DNA of 42,830 bases from an uncultured Clostridia bacterium (GTDB lineage Bacteria; Bacillota; Clostridia; Oscillospirales; Acutalibacteraceae), in NCBI GenBank assembly GCA_937896885.1, contig CALBNX010000057.1, forward strand, positions 1-42,830, read 5' to 3'. The position numbers and the translations under genes are program-made. Shown in pieces: positions 9,040 to 18,553 of the stretch (its first letter is position 1; each line of letters starts with the position of its first letter). A model generated the notes under the pieces. The model saw only the letters and a program-made list of their open reading frames with translations. It ran no database searches and was not told the DNA's origin.

Positions 9040-9270
9040 TTACTTTTTATTATTTCTCTTTTCGATTCGTTTAGTACGGATTCTGTTAAAAAGAATTTCC
9101 ATAACAACAAAACCGACAATAACAACACAGGCAAAGAAAATGCGAATTGGTGTCACCGTTAAATAATTTGGGACTTTAACCGTATTCTCTGCAAATGCTG
9201 TTATACCAAAAGAGAAAAGAAGCACCAAAGACATTAAAATAATATTCAATTGTCTATTTGCTTTATTCAT
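9040..9270 (-). CDS. Small two-helix membrane protein
   Basis: 76 residues. A signal-peptide-like N-terminal helix (IILMSLVLLFSFGITAFAE, with an AFA-E cleavage-type end) is followed by a short outside loop, a second helix (IRIFFACVVIVGFVVMEILF) and a very basic tail. It begins 3 bases after the aspS stop, so it is probably co-transcribed with hisS-aspS. No family was recognised; function unknown. Confidence 0.6.
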   Translation of the reverse strand: MNKANRQLNIILMSLVLLFSFGITAFAENTVKVPNYLTVTPIRIFFACVVIVGFVVMEILFNRIRTKRIEKRNNKK

Positions 9271-9273
9271 AAA

Positions 9274-11058
9274 TTATTCCTCTGTTTCTTTAACTGCAAT
9301 TCCAAGTTCATCAAGCTGAAGTGTATCAACAGGTGATGGACACTCTGTCATTGGTTCACTTGCATTCTGGAGTTTCGGGAATGCGATAACATCACGAAGC
9401 GACTCTGCACCAATCATCTGCATAACAAGTCGGTCAAGACCGATGCCCATACCGCCGTGTGGTGGAGGACCAAACTTGAATGCATCTGTCAAGAACCCGA
9501 ATTTCTCATAAGCTTCTTCATCAGAAAGACCAAGAAGAGAGAACATTCTCTTTTGGAGTGCAGGGTCAGTAATACGGATTGAACCTGATGACAATTCAAC
9601 ACCATTGAGAACAAGGTCATAAGCCTTTGCACGAACCTGTGCTTTGTCTGTTTCGAGATATTCCAAACACTCATCCATAGGTGAAGTGAATGGGTGGTGC
9701 ATAGCAACAAAAGTCTGTGCGTCTTCGTCCCACTCAAAGAATGGAAACTCTGTAATCCAAAGAAGATTGAACTTATCTGTTGGAATGATATCGAGTTTCT
9801 TTGCAACTTCCTGACGGAGTGCGCCAAGAACTGAAAGAACACTGTTTTTCTTTGTATCAGCAACGATGAGCACAACGTCACCTGTTTCTGCTCCTGCTTT
9901 GTTAAGAAGTGCTGTCATTTCGTCTTCTGTAAGGAATTTTGCGAATGAAGATGCTGTTCCATCAGGCATAAGACGAGCGAAGGCAAGTCCCTTTGCACCG
10001 ATACCGCGAACAAATTCTGTTAATTTATCAATTTCTTTTCTTGTAAGAGTATTGACTGCATTTTTAGCTGTGATACAGTAAACTGCACCGCCTGCTTCAA
10101 GTGCTGATGTGAATACGCCAAAGCCACAACCCTTAACAACATCGCCTAAATCGCAAAGTTCCATCTCGTAACGGGTGTCAGGCTTGTCAGAACCGTAACG
10201 CTCCATAGCGTCTTTATAAGTAAGGCGTGGGAGTGGCAACTGAATGTCAACGCCCATAGCCTCTTTGAATACTCTTTGGATATAGCCTTCACCCATATTC
10301 ATAACATCGTCAACATCAACGAATGACATTTCAAGGTCAATCTGTGTAAATTCAGGTTGACGGTCAGCACGAAGGTCCTCGTCACGGAAACAACGGGCAA
10401 TCTGCATATATCTGTCAAATCCTGCTACCATTGAAAGCTGTTTGTAAAGCTGTGGTGACTGTGGAAGAGCATAGAAGCTTCCATTATGAATTCTTGATGG
10501 AACAAGGAAGTCACGAGCGCCTTCGGGAGTTGAACGGATAAGCATTGGAGTTTCAATTTCAATAAATCCGTTTTCATCAAAATAGTCACGAGTAATTTTT
10601 GTAATTTTGTGGCGGAGAAGAATATTCTTCTGCAAGTCAGGACGGCGAAGGTCAAGATAACGATATTTAAGTCTTGTAACCTCTGATGTCTGACAATTTT
10701 CAACGATTTCAAAAGGTGGTGTTTCGCTGACACCAACAACTCTTAAATCTTTAACTTCAATTTCAATGTCGCCTGTTGGAATATCCTTGTTTTTTGAAGA
10801 ACGCTCACGGACAACGCCCTTTGCCATAAGTACATATTCACTACGAACCGAGAAAGCCTTGTCAAAAATTTCTCTGTCTGTATTATCGTCAAAAGCAAGT
10901 TGAACAACACCTGTTCTGTCTCTTAAATCAATGAAAATAAGAGCACCAAGGTCACGACGACGCTGCACCCAGCCTGCAACTGTAACTTCTTTGCCAACGA
11001 AGTCAGCATTCAAAGTGCCACAGTAGTCAGTTCTTTTTAATCCGTTCATTGTATCCAT
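9274..11058 (-). CDS. aspS: Aspartyl-tRNA synthetase
   Basis: 594 residues, normal for the bacterial type. The N-terminal OB-fold anticodon domain contains VAGWVQRRRDLGALIFIDLRDRTG. The class II catalytic core has motif 2 (CFRDEDLRADRQPEFTQ) and motif 3 (GGMGIGLDRLVMQM). The bacteria-specific GAD insertion lies around residues 290-420. It charges tRNA-Asp in the cytoplasm. The ATG shares one base with the hisS stop (TAATG), so the pair is translationally coupled, a common hisS-aspS arrangement in Firmicutes. Confidence 0.98.
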   Translation of the reverse strand: MDTMNGLKRTDYCGTLNADFVGKEVTVAGWVQRRRDLGALIFIDLRDRTGVVQLAFDDNTDREIFDKAFSVRSEYVLMAKGVVRERSSKNKDIPTGDIEIEVKDLRVVGVSETPPFEIVENCQTSEVTRLKYRYLDLRRPDLQKNILLRHKITKITRDYFDENGFIEIETPMLIRSTPEGARDFLVPSRIHNGSFYALPQSPQLYKQLSMVAGFDRYMQIARCFRDEDLRADRQPEFTQIDLEMSFVDVDDVMNMGEGYIQRVFKEAMGVDIQLPLPRLTYKDAMERYGSDKPDTRYEMELCDLGDVVKGCGFGVFTSALEAGGAVYCITAKNAVNTLTRKEIDKLTEFVRGIGAKGLAFARLMPDGTASSFAKFLTEDEMTALLNKAGAETGDVVLIVADTKKNSVLSVLGALRQEVAKKLDIIPTDKFNLLWITEFPFFEWDEDAQTFVAMHHPFTSPMDECLEYLETDKAQVRAKAYDLVLNGVELSSGSIRITDPALQKRMFSLLGLSDEEAYEKFGFLTDAFKFGPPPHGGMGIGLDRLVMQMIGAESLRDVIAFPKLQNASEPMTECPSPVDTLQLDELGIAVKETEE

Positions 11059-12401
11059 TATTCTACACCTCCGAGAAGAGTTGATAAGTCCAAGCCTTCC
11101 ATACCCAGTGATTCAAATTCTGACATAGCATCTGCAATCACCTTAGCCTGAAAATTCTCGGCAAAATCAGCAAGTTCCATTTCTGATTCATTGCCTGTTT
11201 CCATATTCTTAATTTTAATATTACCTGTTTCGATTTCATTATCACCGAGAACAAGAGTGTAAAGCGCGCCAATTTTGTTAGCATATTTCATTTGTGCTTT
11301 AAGTCCACGACCAACCGTGTCGAACTGAACACACATTCCTTCGCTTCGAAGCTCTTTTGCAATGGCGGCAGCTTTGATATTTGCGTTTTCACCCATACTT
11401 GCAATATATAAATCACATTTTTTAGGTTCTGGGAATTTTGTGCCCTGCGCCTCCATTAAAAGAAGAAGTCTTTCAAGGCCTAAACCGAAACCGCAAGCGG
11501 GGAGTGGTTGACCACCCATTTCTTTAATGAGTCCGTCATAACGACCACCGCCACAAACTGTGCCTTGAGCACCAATTTCTTTTGAAACAAACTCAAAAAC
11601 AGTTCTTGTGTAATAGTCAAGACCACGAACGATTTGTGGGTTAACCGTGTATTCAATTTCCATAGCATCAAGATATTTCTTAACACTTTCAAAGTGATTG
11701 TGACAATCTTCGCAAAGAAACTCAATAACTGTTGGTGCTTTGTCAGCAATACCAGAGCAAATAGGGCTCTTGCAGTCAAGAATTCTCATTGGGTTTCTGT
11801 CAAGACGACCTAAACAAGTTTCGCAAAGGTCACCTTTATATTGTTCAAAATATTCTTTGAGTGCTTTGTGATAATTCTTTCTGCATTCAGGACAACCGAT
11901 TGAGTTGATTTCAAGACTTAAATTGTTGATTCCTAAATAATTGAAAAATTCGTGAGCAAGTGAAATAACTTCAGCGTCAGCACTAGGTGCACCTGCACCA
12001 AAGCACTCAACACCAAATTGATGGAATTCACGAAGACGGCCTGCTTGAGGTTTTTCATAACGATAGCAAGATGTGAGATAGAATATCTTTTGTGGTAATG
12101 CTTCGTTAAAAAGTCCGTGCTCAAGAAATGCTCTTACAGCACCTGCTGTTCCTTCAGGACGAAGAGTGATGCTGCGACCACCTTTATCTTCAAATGTGTA
12201 CATTTCTTTTTGAACAACGTCGGTTGTTTCACCAACACCACGCTGAAAAAGTTCTGTATGTTCAAAAACTGGTGTTCTCATTTCGCGAAAACCGAAGTTT
12301 TCAGCAGTTTCACGAGCTGATGATTCAATATATTGAATTTTGTAACTTTCGTTTGGCAGAGTATCTTGTGTACCCTTAATAGCGTTTGTAATTAAAGCCA
12401 T
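11058..12401 (-). CDS. hisS: Histidyl-tRNA synthetase
   Basis: 447 residues with class II synthetase motifs: KGTQDTLP at the N-terminus, motif 2 in YRYEKPQAGRLREFHQFG, the histidine-specific signature GLDYYTRTVFEF, CGGGRYDGL, and motif 3 ACGFGLGLERL. A C-terminal anticodon-binding domain follows. Residues ~170-220 contain a four-cysteine cluster (CPEC and CETC pairs, with extra Cys nearby), which may bind zinc. The ATG follows AAGGAAG. It is the first gene of hisS-aspS. No T-box leader is visible in the 83 bases upstream. Confidence 0.98.
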   Translation of the reverse strand: MALITNAIKGTQDTLPNESYKIQYIESSARETAENFGFREMRTPVFEHTELFQRGVGETTDVVQKEMYTFEDKGGRSITLRPEGTAGAVRAFLEHGLFNEALPQKIFYLTSCYRYEKPQAGRLREFHQFGVECFGAGAPSADAEVISLAHEFFNYLGINNLSLEINSIGCPECRKNYHKALKEYFEQYKGDLCETCLGRLDRNPMRILDCKSPICSGIADKAPTVIEFLCEDCHNHFESVKKYLDAMEIEYTVNPQIVRGLDYYTRTVFEFVSKEIGAQGTVCGGGRYDGLIKEMGGQPLPACGFGLGLERLLLLMEAQGTKFPEPKKCDLYIASMGENANIKAAAIAKELRSEGMCVQFDTVGRGLKAQMKYANKIGALYTLVLGDNEIETGNIKIKNMETGNESEMELADFAENFQAKVIADAMSEFESLGMEGLDLSTLLGGVE

Positions 12402-12439
12402 AAATATCTTCCTTAAAAATTATCCTTATATATTAGGTG

Positions 12440-12464
12440 TGCCTCACCTTGAAAAAGTGAGGCA
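12440..12464 (-). terminator. Hairpin between mgsA and hisS, weak terminator
   Basis: The stem TGCCTCAC / GTGAGGCA (8 bp) with a 9-base loop follows mgsA. The minus-strand sequence after it is not a clear T-run, so partial read-through into hisS is plausible. Confidence 0.5.
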
Positions 12465-12484
12465 TCTTTAAATTTATTTTGTTT

Positions 12485-12889
12485 TTATCTCTTTGGATTG
12501 ATAATGTCACGCCAGTCAAGGTCACCGCGTTCAAGTGAGTGAATGAGCGCTTCTGCTGTTGCAATGTTTGTAGCAACAGGAACATTATGCACATCACAAA
12601 GACGAAGCAATGTGTTGTCTTTTGGTTCGTGTGGTTTAGGGTTAAGTGGGTCACGGAACATAAGTAACAAGTCAATTTCGTTGCAAGCAATTCGAGAACT
12701 GATTTGCTGGTCGCCACCCTGAGAACCACTTAAAAATTGTTGAATTTTAAGTCCGGTAGCTTCTGATACCATTTTGCCCGTTGTCCCGGTAGCACAAAGA
12801 GAATGACGTGAGAGAATTCCACAATAAGCAATGCAGAACTGTGTCATAAGTTCTTTTTTTGAGTCGTGTGCCATAAGTGCTATGTTCAT
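12485..12889 (-). CDS. mgsA: Methylglyoxal synthase
   Basis: 134 residues covering the whole MgsA fold. Family motifs are ALMAHDSKK at the start, the phosphate-binding ATGTTG, the catalytic GGDQQ block (family GPxGGDQQIG, here GSQGGDQQIS) and FRDPLNPKPHEPKD. The enzyme converts dihydroxyacetone phosphate to methylglyoxal and phosphate, a low-phosphate bypass of glycolysis. The ATG follows AAAGGGG. It lies between the MinD-like gene and hisS, with no obvious shared function. Confidence 0.95.
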   Translation of the reverse strand: MNIALMAHDSKKELMTQFCIAYCGILSRHSLCATGTTGKMVSEATGLKIQQFLSGSQGGDQQISSRIACNEIDLLLMFRDPLNPKPHEPKDNTLLRLCDVHNVPVATNIATAEALIHSLERGDLDWRDIINPKR

Positions 12890-12991
12890 AATTTAACCCC
12901 TTTCGTTTTTATAAAAACATGCGCATAGATAATTTAGTATAACAAATCAAATATTATAATAACAAAAAAATATCAAGTTTTCAACATTTTT

Positions 12992-13723
12992 TTACAATAA
13001 AATTGGAACTTCTTTACCCAAAATTCGTTTAGCAATATTCCCGAAAGCAAATTTAGTATTAGAATGGTCAGAAAGCAAGTTTTCGGTTACAGAAAAATAC
13101 ATTAAATTTCGGTCTTCAGGCACAACGCCTAAAAGACGGATATAAGTTCTGTCAATCATATCGTCAATATTTAAAAGTTTGCCTCTTTTTACTGCTTTTT
13201 CGTCAAAACGGTTGATAATAAGACGAAGATTATCTTCTTTAACACCTTGCTTAATCAAAGCATTACCGACTGCGCAAGCACTTCTTGCACTCACTTCATC
13301 AGGAGTAGCAACAACAATGCACATATCACTGCAATCTGAATAAAGCAAAGGCAATTCGCCTGTGCCCGCAGGAGAATCGATAATAATATAATCATATTCT
13401 TCCCTAAATTTGCCAATCATATCCATAAAAATCTCTTTTGTGAGTGAGTCAGGGTATGTAATGGGTGCAGGCAAAAGTTGAAGATTGTCGTTGAAAAACA
13501 AACGAGCTTTATTATGGTCACAACGGTTTTCAATAATATCAAGCCAGTCATAAACCACCATTGAATCAACAGAAAGAAGCAAATCAAGACTGCGAAGACC
13601 GGCATCACCGTCTATAAGTAAAACTTTTTTATTCTGTTCGGCAAGAGAGATTGCAATATTTGTGCAGAAAGTGGACTTCCCGACGCCACCCTTACCTGAA
13701 ACAACAGTAAAAACTTTTGACAT
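12992..13723 (-). CDS. minD: MinD/ParA-family P-loop ATPase
   Basis: 243 residues from the ATG at 13723, chosen because AAAAAGGAGTG precedes it; an upstream in-frame ATG at 13747 has no such site. The deviant Walker A GKGGVGKST lies at residues ~9-17, the A' region is VLLIDGDAGLRSLDLLL and Walker B is YIIIDSPAG. The C-terminal segment (IAKRILGKEVPILL) could be a short membrane-targeting helix as in MinD. No minC or minE lies next to it and it is divergent from spoIIE, so a site-selection role is probable but not proven. FlhG-like alternatives are less likely since no flagellar genes are visible. Confidence 0.75.
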   Translation of the reverse strand: MSKVFTVVSGKGGVGKSTFCTNIAISLAEQNKKVLLIDGDAGLRSLDLLLSVDSMVVYDWLDIIENRCDHNKARLFFNDNLQLLPAPITYPDSLTKEIFMDMIGKFREEYDYIIIDSPAGTGELPLLYSDCSDMCIVVATPDEVSARSACAVGNALIKQGVKEDNLRLIINRFDEKAVKRGKLLNIDDMIDRTYIRLLGVVPEDRNLMYFSVTENLLSDHSNTKFAFGNIAKRILGKEVPILL

Positions 13724-13927
13724 AAACTCACTCCTTTTTGTGAACAATTCATTTTAACACAAAAAAACAGGTTTGAAAAGATAAAAATAATTATTCTATG
13801 TATTGCGATTTCTATTTGCTCAAAACGACAAAACAAAACAAAAATTACAGACCAAATGCACCAAAAATCACCGTTGGGACAAGCATATAATAATGAGTAC
13901 GATAAAATATGCTTGGAAGGTGAAAAA

Positions 13928-16237
13928 ATGAAGAATAATGAGTTTGGCACTCTCCCGAATAGTGACAGAATACAACTTTCTGATTTGGCTAAATCGGTAA
14001 TTATTCAATGCGCTCATTTTGGGGTAGGAATGCTCACAGCATCCGCATCAAAAGAAACATATTTTTCTCCTTTAGGTATTGCTTTTTGTAGCGGAACAAA
14101 TCGCGAGAATACTTTGTTTTCGTGCCTTGGCGCAATGCTTGGTTACATAATTTCAAGTGAATATTTAATGGCATTTCGTTATGTTATGGCGCTGATTATT
14201 GTCTATATTTTAAAGGTTTATACCAACACCTTTGATTCTCTTAGGGAAAAGCTTTTTGTTCCCGCATTGATTTCATTCTTTGCCACTATTTCAACAGGGG
14301 CTGTGGTGACAATAACATCATCTTTTGACGCACGAAAACTATTTTTGTTTATAGCAGAAACTGTTTCAGCTTTTGGCTCGGCTTATTTCTTTGCAGTTAG
14401 TTTTTTAGTTATAAAAAAGCTTAAAAACAGGGGATACATCTCCGCAAGAGAACTGACTGGGACGGTCATATCAATGCTTATTTTAATATTGTCGTTAAAG
14501 AGTGTTAATCTGTTGGGAATTTCCCTTTCGGGCGCAATTTGTTCATATATTATTATTTGTTCGTCATTCCTTTTTAGAGAAGGTGGGGGAGCAATAATTG
14601 GCACAGGTGCGTCTTTGGGCTTTGCCTTGACGGGTACGGTGACACCATTGTCGTTTTGTTATTGTGTTGCAGGACTTTTTTCAGGTGTTTTCTCATATTC
14701 GGGACGAGTCCTTTGCGCATTTGCATATATTTTTTCATTCGGTGCGTTGTTTTTGTATTTTGATGGTACAAAAGCAGATTTTTCAATGCTTATCGAAACC
14801 GCGTTGGCATCAATTCTGTTTATCTTAACCCCACAGAAATGGTTTACAGAAGTCAAAGCACAAATTTCGATTTCTGCCTTGTCAGGAGAGGGTTTGGCTG
14901 TTAAAAATATGCTGATTTCAAGGCTTAAACTTGCAAAGAGTGCAGTTGGTGATATGTCAGGAATGGTGACAAAAGTTGCTGAAATTCTAAAAGAAAAAGC
15001 AGCGCCAGATACAACGGGGGTTTATCTTCGTGTAAGAGATAATGTTTGTACCGATTGTGCAAGCTTTGAAAAATGCTGGCGCAACGGATTTTCAGGCACA
15101 GCAAGTGAGTTTGATGTGATGATTGAAGAAATAAGAAAAACGGGTAGTGTTACCCCGTCATCATCACCCACATCACTACAAAACAGGTGTATAAGAATAA
15201 TGTCGCTTTGTGATAGCTTTAATAAAAACTATTCATCATATTCTGCAAGACTTGGTGCTGAGGGGAGAATAAATGAAATGCGAAAAATAACTGCTGACCA
15301 ATTTGAAAATGTCTGCGATATGCTTGACGATATGCTCTGTGATGTGCAAAGCAATATAACGCTTCTTGCAAATAAGTCAGACACAATAAAAAGCAGTGTT
15401 GACAATTTAGGCCTGGATTCTTCTGTGAATTGCTATGAAGACGAGTGGGGGAATATATTTGTTAATGTGTCATTCTCTGTCGATAGCAAGGTTGATGAAA
15501 GTGAAATCAAAAACTGTATAGAAAATGTAACAGAAACTCAGTTTGCAACACCATCAAGCATAAAAAACGAAAAAGAAAAAATCTTGTTTTTCTGGGAGAA
15601 TACGGACTTTTCAGCAGAATGTATTTATTATCAGTCATCGGGTGAAGAGGGTGAAGTCTGTGGGGACTGTTTTGACTCTTTTTATGACGGAAAAGGTAAT
15701 TTTATTGCAGTTTTAAGTGATGGGATGGGCACAGGTAGTCGTGCCGCTATTGATGGAATAATGGCATCATCAATGTTTTCAAGACTTATTGTCTCGGGCT
15801 TTTCATTTCCTTGCGCATTAAGACTTGTTAACTCTGCAATGCTTGTGAAAAGCCGTGAAGAGTCCCTTGCAACTCTTGATATTTTGAAACTTAATTTATA
15901 TACAGGACAAGCTGTAATTTACAAAGCAGGTGCGACGGTTTCTTTATTGGTGCGACAGGGCAAGGTAACTGAAATCAAAAAGTCTGCAATGCCAATCGGT
16001 ATTTTAAGACAAGCCGAGTTTGGCACGGTGCATGGGGGACTCAAAAACGGAGATATATTAATTATGATGTCCGATGGCGCGGCTGATAACAATATTCAAG
16101 AAATTAAATCATATATCAAAGATAATGGGTTTTCTTATGACTTACCTGAAAAACTTTGTGCCCTTGCAAAGACAAGGGCAATTGATAAATGCGATGATAT
16201 AACTGTTGCCATAATAAAAATCGGTATAAATGAATGA
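13928..16237 (+). CDS. spoIIE: Stage II sporulation protein E (PP2C-type phosphatase)
   Basis: 769 residues from ATG 13928, which has GGAAGGTGA upstream; the longer reading frame from 13856 has no good site. About ten membrane helices span residues ~25-310. A linker/oligomerisation region follows, with a cysteine pair region CTDCASFEKCW near 375, then a PP2C phosphatase domain from ~545. AVLSDGMGTG holds the metal-binding aspartate and MMSDGAADNN the second metal site. In the family SpoIIE dephosphorylates SpoIIAA to release sigma-F in the forespore and acts at the polar septum. Its presence argues that the organism sporulates. Confidence 0.95.
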   Translation: MKNNEFGTLPNSDRIQLSDLAKSVIIQCAHFGVGMLTASASKETYFSPLGIAFCSGTNRENTLFSCLGAMLGYIISSEYLMAFRYVMALIIVYILKVYTNTFDSLREKLFVPALISFFATISTGAVVTITSSFDARKLFLFIAETVSAFGSAYFFAVSFLVIKKLKNRGYISARELTGTVISMLILILSLKSVNLLGISLSGAICSYIIICSSFLFREGGGAIIGTGASLGFALTGTVTPLSFCYCVAGLFSGVFSYSGRVLCAFAYIFSFGALFLYFDGTKADFSMLIETALASILFILTPQKWFTEVKAQISISALSGEGLAVKNMLISRLKLAKSAVGDMSGMVTKVAEILKEKAAPDTTGVYLRVRDNVCTDCASFEKCWRNGFSGTASEFDVMIEEIRKTGSVTPSSSPTSLQNRCIRIMSLCDSFNKNYSSYSARLGAEGRINEMRKITADQFENVCDMLDDMLCDVQSNITLLANKSDTIKSSVDNLGLDSSVNCYEDEWGNIFVNVSFSVDSKVDESEIKNCIENVTETQFATPSSIKNEKEKILFFWENTDFSAECIYYQSSGEEGEVCGDCFDSFYDGKGNFIAVLSDGMGTGSRAAIDGIMASSMFSRLIVSGFSFPCALRLVNSAMLVKSREESLATLDILKLNLYTGQAVIYKAGATVSLLVRQGKVTEIKKSAMPIGILRQAEFGTVHGGLKNGDILIMMSDGAADNNIQEIKSYIKDNGFSYDLPEKLCALAKTRAIDKCDDITVAIIKIGINE

Positions 16238-16305
16238 GTTAGACAAATTCAAATTTGTATATCGTTTGTTACATCACTTTTTCGTTTTTGCTTTCACTCT
16301 ACCTA

Positions 16306-16334
16306 TTGTAATTTCTATTAAAAAGTGTTATCAT
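16306..16334 (+). promoter_or_regulatory. Predicted sigma-A-type promoter of the GPH transporter
   Basis: TTGTAA (16306-16311), a 17-base spacer and TATCAT (16329-16334) lie 37 bases before the transporter start. Confidence 0.6.
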
Positions 16335-16371
16335 ACTTTTTAACAATAGAAGAAGGGGGAGAAATGTTTCT

Positions 16372-17901
16372 ATGGCAAAAGAAAAGAAAGTCAAAGAAAT
16401 AAATAATCATCCTAATAGAATAGGCTTTAAGGATATTGCGGGTTATACTATTGCTGAAGCTGGTAATATGTTTAACCTTACATACATTACGAGCTATCTT
16501 AAAATTTTTATGACTGACGTTTTTGGAATTGCACCAAAGCTTGTTGGTTATATGTTCATTATTACTCGTCTTTGGGACGTTGTTAATGACCCACTCTGGG
16601 GCGCAGTTGTTTCAAAGAGAAAAGCAGGCAAGGACGGTAAATATCGTCAGTATTTGCGCCTTGTTGCAGTACCACTTGGTATTTCAACAGTAGTTTGCTT
16701 TATTCCGTTTAACGACCCGAATTCAATTTTCTATAATCAGACATTAGCAGAAAAGCCAATGCTTTTGTTTGTTCTTGCAATTGTTTTGTATCTTGTGTAT
16801 TGCACAATGTACACAGCAATGAACATTCCATTCGGCTCACTTGCATCGGTTATTACTGATGACCCTAAGGGCAGAACAATTCTTTCAACTGCTCGTTCAG
16901 TGGGTTCTGGCATCGGTGGTGCAGTTGTTCTTCTTATCGCTCCAATGATTATTTATGTTGGTACTGGCAGATTTGACGAACAGACAGGTAAAGAAATCGA
17001 AGTTGCAGACGGTAACAGAATGTTTATGTATGCACTTTTGATGGGTATCTTCTCAATAGTTACTTACCTTGTTGGTCACAGAATGGTTAAAGAGCGTGTT
17101 CCTGCGATTGAAGACGATAATGTTGATTTGAAAGGCGTTTATAAGGGACTCTTTAAATCAAGACCATTTGTGTTGCTCACTTTGTCAGGCGTGCTTATCA
17201 GCGGACAGCTTCAATTCGGGTCTTTTAACACATATCTTTATAAGAACTACTTTACAAATACAGGTCTTAGCATTGTAGGAACAATCTGTAACTATCTTCC
17301 AATGGTAATATTGATTTTGTTCACACCAAAACTCTCTGCTAAATATGGCAAAAAAGAGCTTTGCGGAAGAATGTCAATTATATCTGCAATAACTTCTGTA
17401 TTCCTTTTCGTTACTGCAAACAACCAAGATTTCATTATGTGGATAAACCCAACACAGGGTATTTATCCTGCATGGCTCTATATGCTTTGCCTTCTTCTTA
17501 TCGGTTTCGGCTATACATTTGTCAGCCTTACTTGCTGGGCAGTTGTTATGGATGTTATCGATTATCAGGAATACAAAACAGGCATTCGTAATGAAAGTGC
17601 AGTTTATTCTGCTTATACATTCGGCCGTCAGTTTGGTCAGGCAATTGCTGACGCAGGCGGACTCTTCCTTCTTCAATGGGCAAAATATGATAGCCTTACA
17701 GCAGGCAACGGCTTTATTGCAGAAAACGATACAAGTAATAAGATTATGTTCATCTGCACAATTATTCCTGCGATTGTTTACACAAGTGTATGGCTCATTT
17801 TCAGATTTGGTTATCCGCTCACAAAAGAAAAGATGGAACCAATTTATGCAGCGCTTCGTGAAAAACACGAAAAAGAAGCACAAGAAAAAGCAGACGCTTG
17901 A
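16372..17901 (+). CDS. GPH-family (glycoside-pentoside-hexuronide) cation symporter
   Basis: 509 residues with twelve predicted membrane helices. GPH/MelB hallmarks are the N-terminal GYTIAEAGNMFN, the early loop TRLWDVVNDPLWGAVVSKRK (family Asp residues in helix 2 for cation binding) and YTAMNIPFGSLASVITDD with a following RTILSTARSVGSGIGG. The family imports glycosides, pentosides or uronides with Na+ or H+. The ATG follows GGGGGAG, with its own promoter and terminator, so it is a single-gene unit. No glycosidase is adjacent; the GH28 gene 8 kb away could in principle use an imported oligomer, but that link is only inference. Confidence 0.88.
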   Translation: MAKEKKVKEINNHPNRIGFKDIAGYTIAEAGNMFNLTYITSYLKIFMTDVFGIAPKLVGYMFIITRLWDVVNDPLWGAVVSKRKAGKDGKYRQYLRLVAVPLGISTVVCFIPFNDPNSIFYNQTLAEKPMLLFVLAIVLYLVYCTMYTAMNIPFGSLASVITDDPKGRTILSTARSVGSGIGGAVVLLIAPMIIYVGTGRFDEQTGKEIEVADGNRMFMYALLMGIFSIVTYLVGHRMVKERVPAIEDDNVDLKGVYKGLFKSRPFVLLTLSGVLISGQLQFGSFNTYLYKNYFTNTGLSIVGTICNYLPMVILILFTPKLSAKYGKKELCGRMSIISAITSVFLFVTANNQDFIMWINPTQGIYPAWLYMLCLLLIGFGYTFVSLTCWAVVMDVIDYQEYKTGIRNESAVYSAYTFGRQFGQAIADAGGLFLLQWAKYDSLTAGNGFIAENDTSNKIMFICTIIPAIVYTSVWLIFRFGYPLTKEKMEPIYAALREKHEKEAQEKADA

Positions 17902-17914
17902 ATTTAACAAAATG

Positions 17915-17946
17915 AAAACGGTAGAGAATTTTCTCTACCGTTTTTT
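17915..17946 (+). terminator. Intrinsic terminator after GPH transporter
   Basis: A 12-bp perfect stem AAAACGGTAGAG / CTCTACCGTTTT with a 6-base loop, continuing into a T-run. Confidence 0.92.
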
Positions 17947-17991
17947 GTATGTAAAGAAGAAAAAAGCCCATAATAATTATGGGTGATAATA

Positions 17992-18225
17992 ATGAAAAAA
18001 GAAAAAGAAAAATTTCCACATTATAAAGAACTAGAAGAAAATATGACATATTTCCCAGATAGTCCCGAGTCCCCTTATGAAATGGTGAATAAATATGGCA
18101 CTTATGAAATTCAACCAACGGCAGAAACCGAAAACAGTTTTCCAACCATTGCACAAGGTTTGCCAAAGCACCGAAAAAAGCCGTCAACAAAGCAGGGCGT
18201 ACAACGAAAAAAAGACACAATATAA
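17992..18225 (+). CDS. Small hypothetical hydrophilic protein
   Basis: 77 residues from ATG 17992 (GGGTGAT just upstream; an in-frame GTG at 17983 is the alternative). It is charged and proline-rich with no membrane helix: MTYFPDSPESPYEMVNKYG in the middle, SFPTIAQGLPK near the C-terminus, then a basic tail. No known domain recognised. It sits between the transporter terminator and tRNA-Leu, just outside the integrated element. Confidence 0.5.
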   Translation: MKKEKEKFPHYKELEENMTYFPDSPESPYEMVNKYGTYEIQPTAETENSFPTIAQGLPKHRKKPSTKQGVQRKKDTI

Positions 18226-18252
18226 AAATATTAAAAATTTTTCAAAAAACGC

Positions 18253-18281
18253 TTGACAGTGCCAGTTTCGTTTGTTATAAT
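18253..18281 (+). promoter_or_regulatory. Consensus promoter of tRNA-Leu
   Basis: Perfect TTGACA and TATAAT boxes with a 17-base spacer, 30 bases before the tRNA 5' end. Confidence 0.93.
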
Positions 18282-18311
18282 GTCTCTTGCGTTCGAGAGA
18301 ACGACCGATAT

Positions 18312-18395
18312 GCGAGAGTGGCGGAATCGGCAGACGCGCACGTTTGAGGGGCGTGTGGTAATCCCGTACGGGTTCAAGTCCCGTCTCTCGCACCA
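18312..18395 (+). tRNA. tRNA-Leu (anticodon GAG), CCA encoded
   Basis: It folds as a class II tRNA. The 7-bp acceptor is GCGAGAG / CTCTCGC. The anticodon stem CACGT / GCGTG closes a TTGAGGG loop with GAG at positions 34-36. A long variable arm and a T-arm ACGGG-TTCAAGT-CCCGT follow, with discriminator A and an encoded CCA. Its T-arm and acceptor part (18372-18388) also form one copy of the element's 17-bp direct repeat, marking it as the integration target. The tRNA remains intact. Confidence 0.96.
18372..18388 (+). repeat. Left attachment-site core (attL) within tRNA-Leu
   Basis: 17 bases GTTCAAGTCCCGTCTCT, from the T-stem/loop into the acceptor stem. Identical to 34614-34630 in the same orientation. 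Confidence 0.82.
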
Positions 18396-18424
18396 AGACC
18401 TAGTTTTTGACTAGGTCTTTTTTT
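18396..18424 (+). terminator. Intrinsic terminator after tRNA-Leu
   Basis: The stem AGACCTAGT / ACTAGGTCT (9 bp) with a 5-base loop is followed by a T-run. It begins one base after the encoded CCA and so lies inside the element side of the left junction. Confidence 0.93.
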
Positions 18425-18553
18425 ATGCCCGAACTTCTTGGCCTTTCAGCCCTTGATATATGAGCTCACACGATTTTAAAAAATCACTATTTTTTTGTCA
18501 GAGGCAATTTAGCCAAGAGCATCTATCCATTGAAGTGCCTCAAAAATAATCAT

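Noticed and set aside
12402..12484. Possible T-box leader before hisS-aspS
   Set aside because: Only 83 bases, with no AGGGTGG-type T-box sequence and only one simple hairpin.
13822..13832. Spo0A-box-like TTTGTCG on the minus strand upstream of spoIIE
   Set aside because: Only the core TGTCG matches and the flanking bases do not, so chance is likely in AT-rich DNA.
17374..17910. 178-codon reverse open frame inside the GPH transporter
   Set aside because: Shadow frame with Cys-rich nonsense composition; the transporter on the other strand has full family motifs.
18184..18396. Reverse open frame over tRNA-Leu
   Set aside because: Antisense to a tRNA and its promoter; its MVRETGLEPVR start is a well-known artefact of tRNA-Leu/Ser antisense translation.
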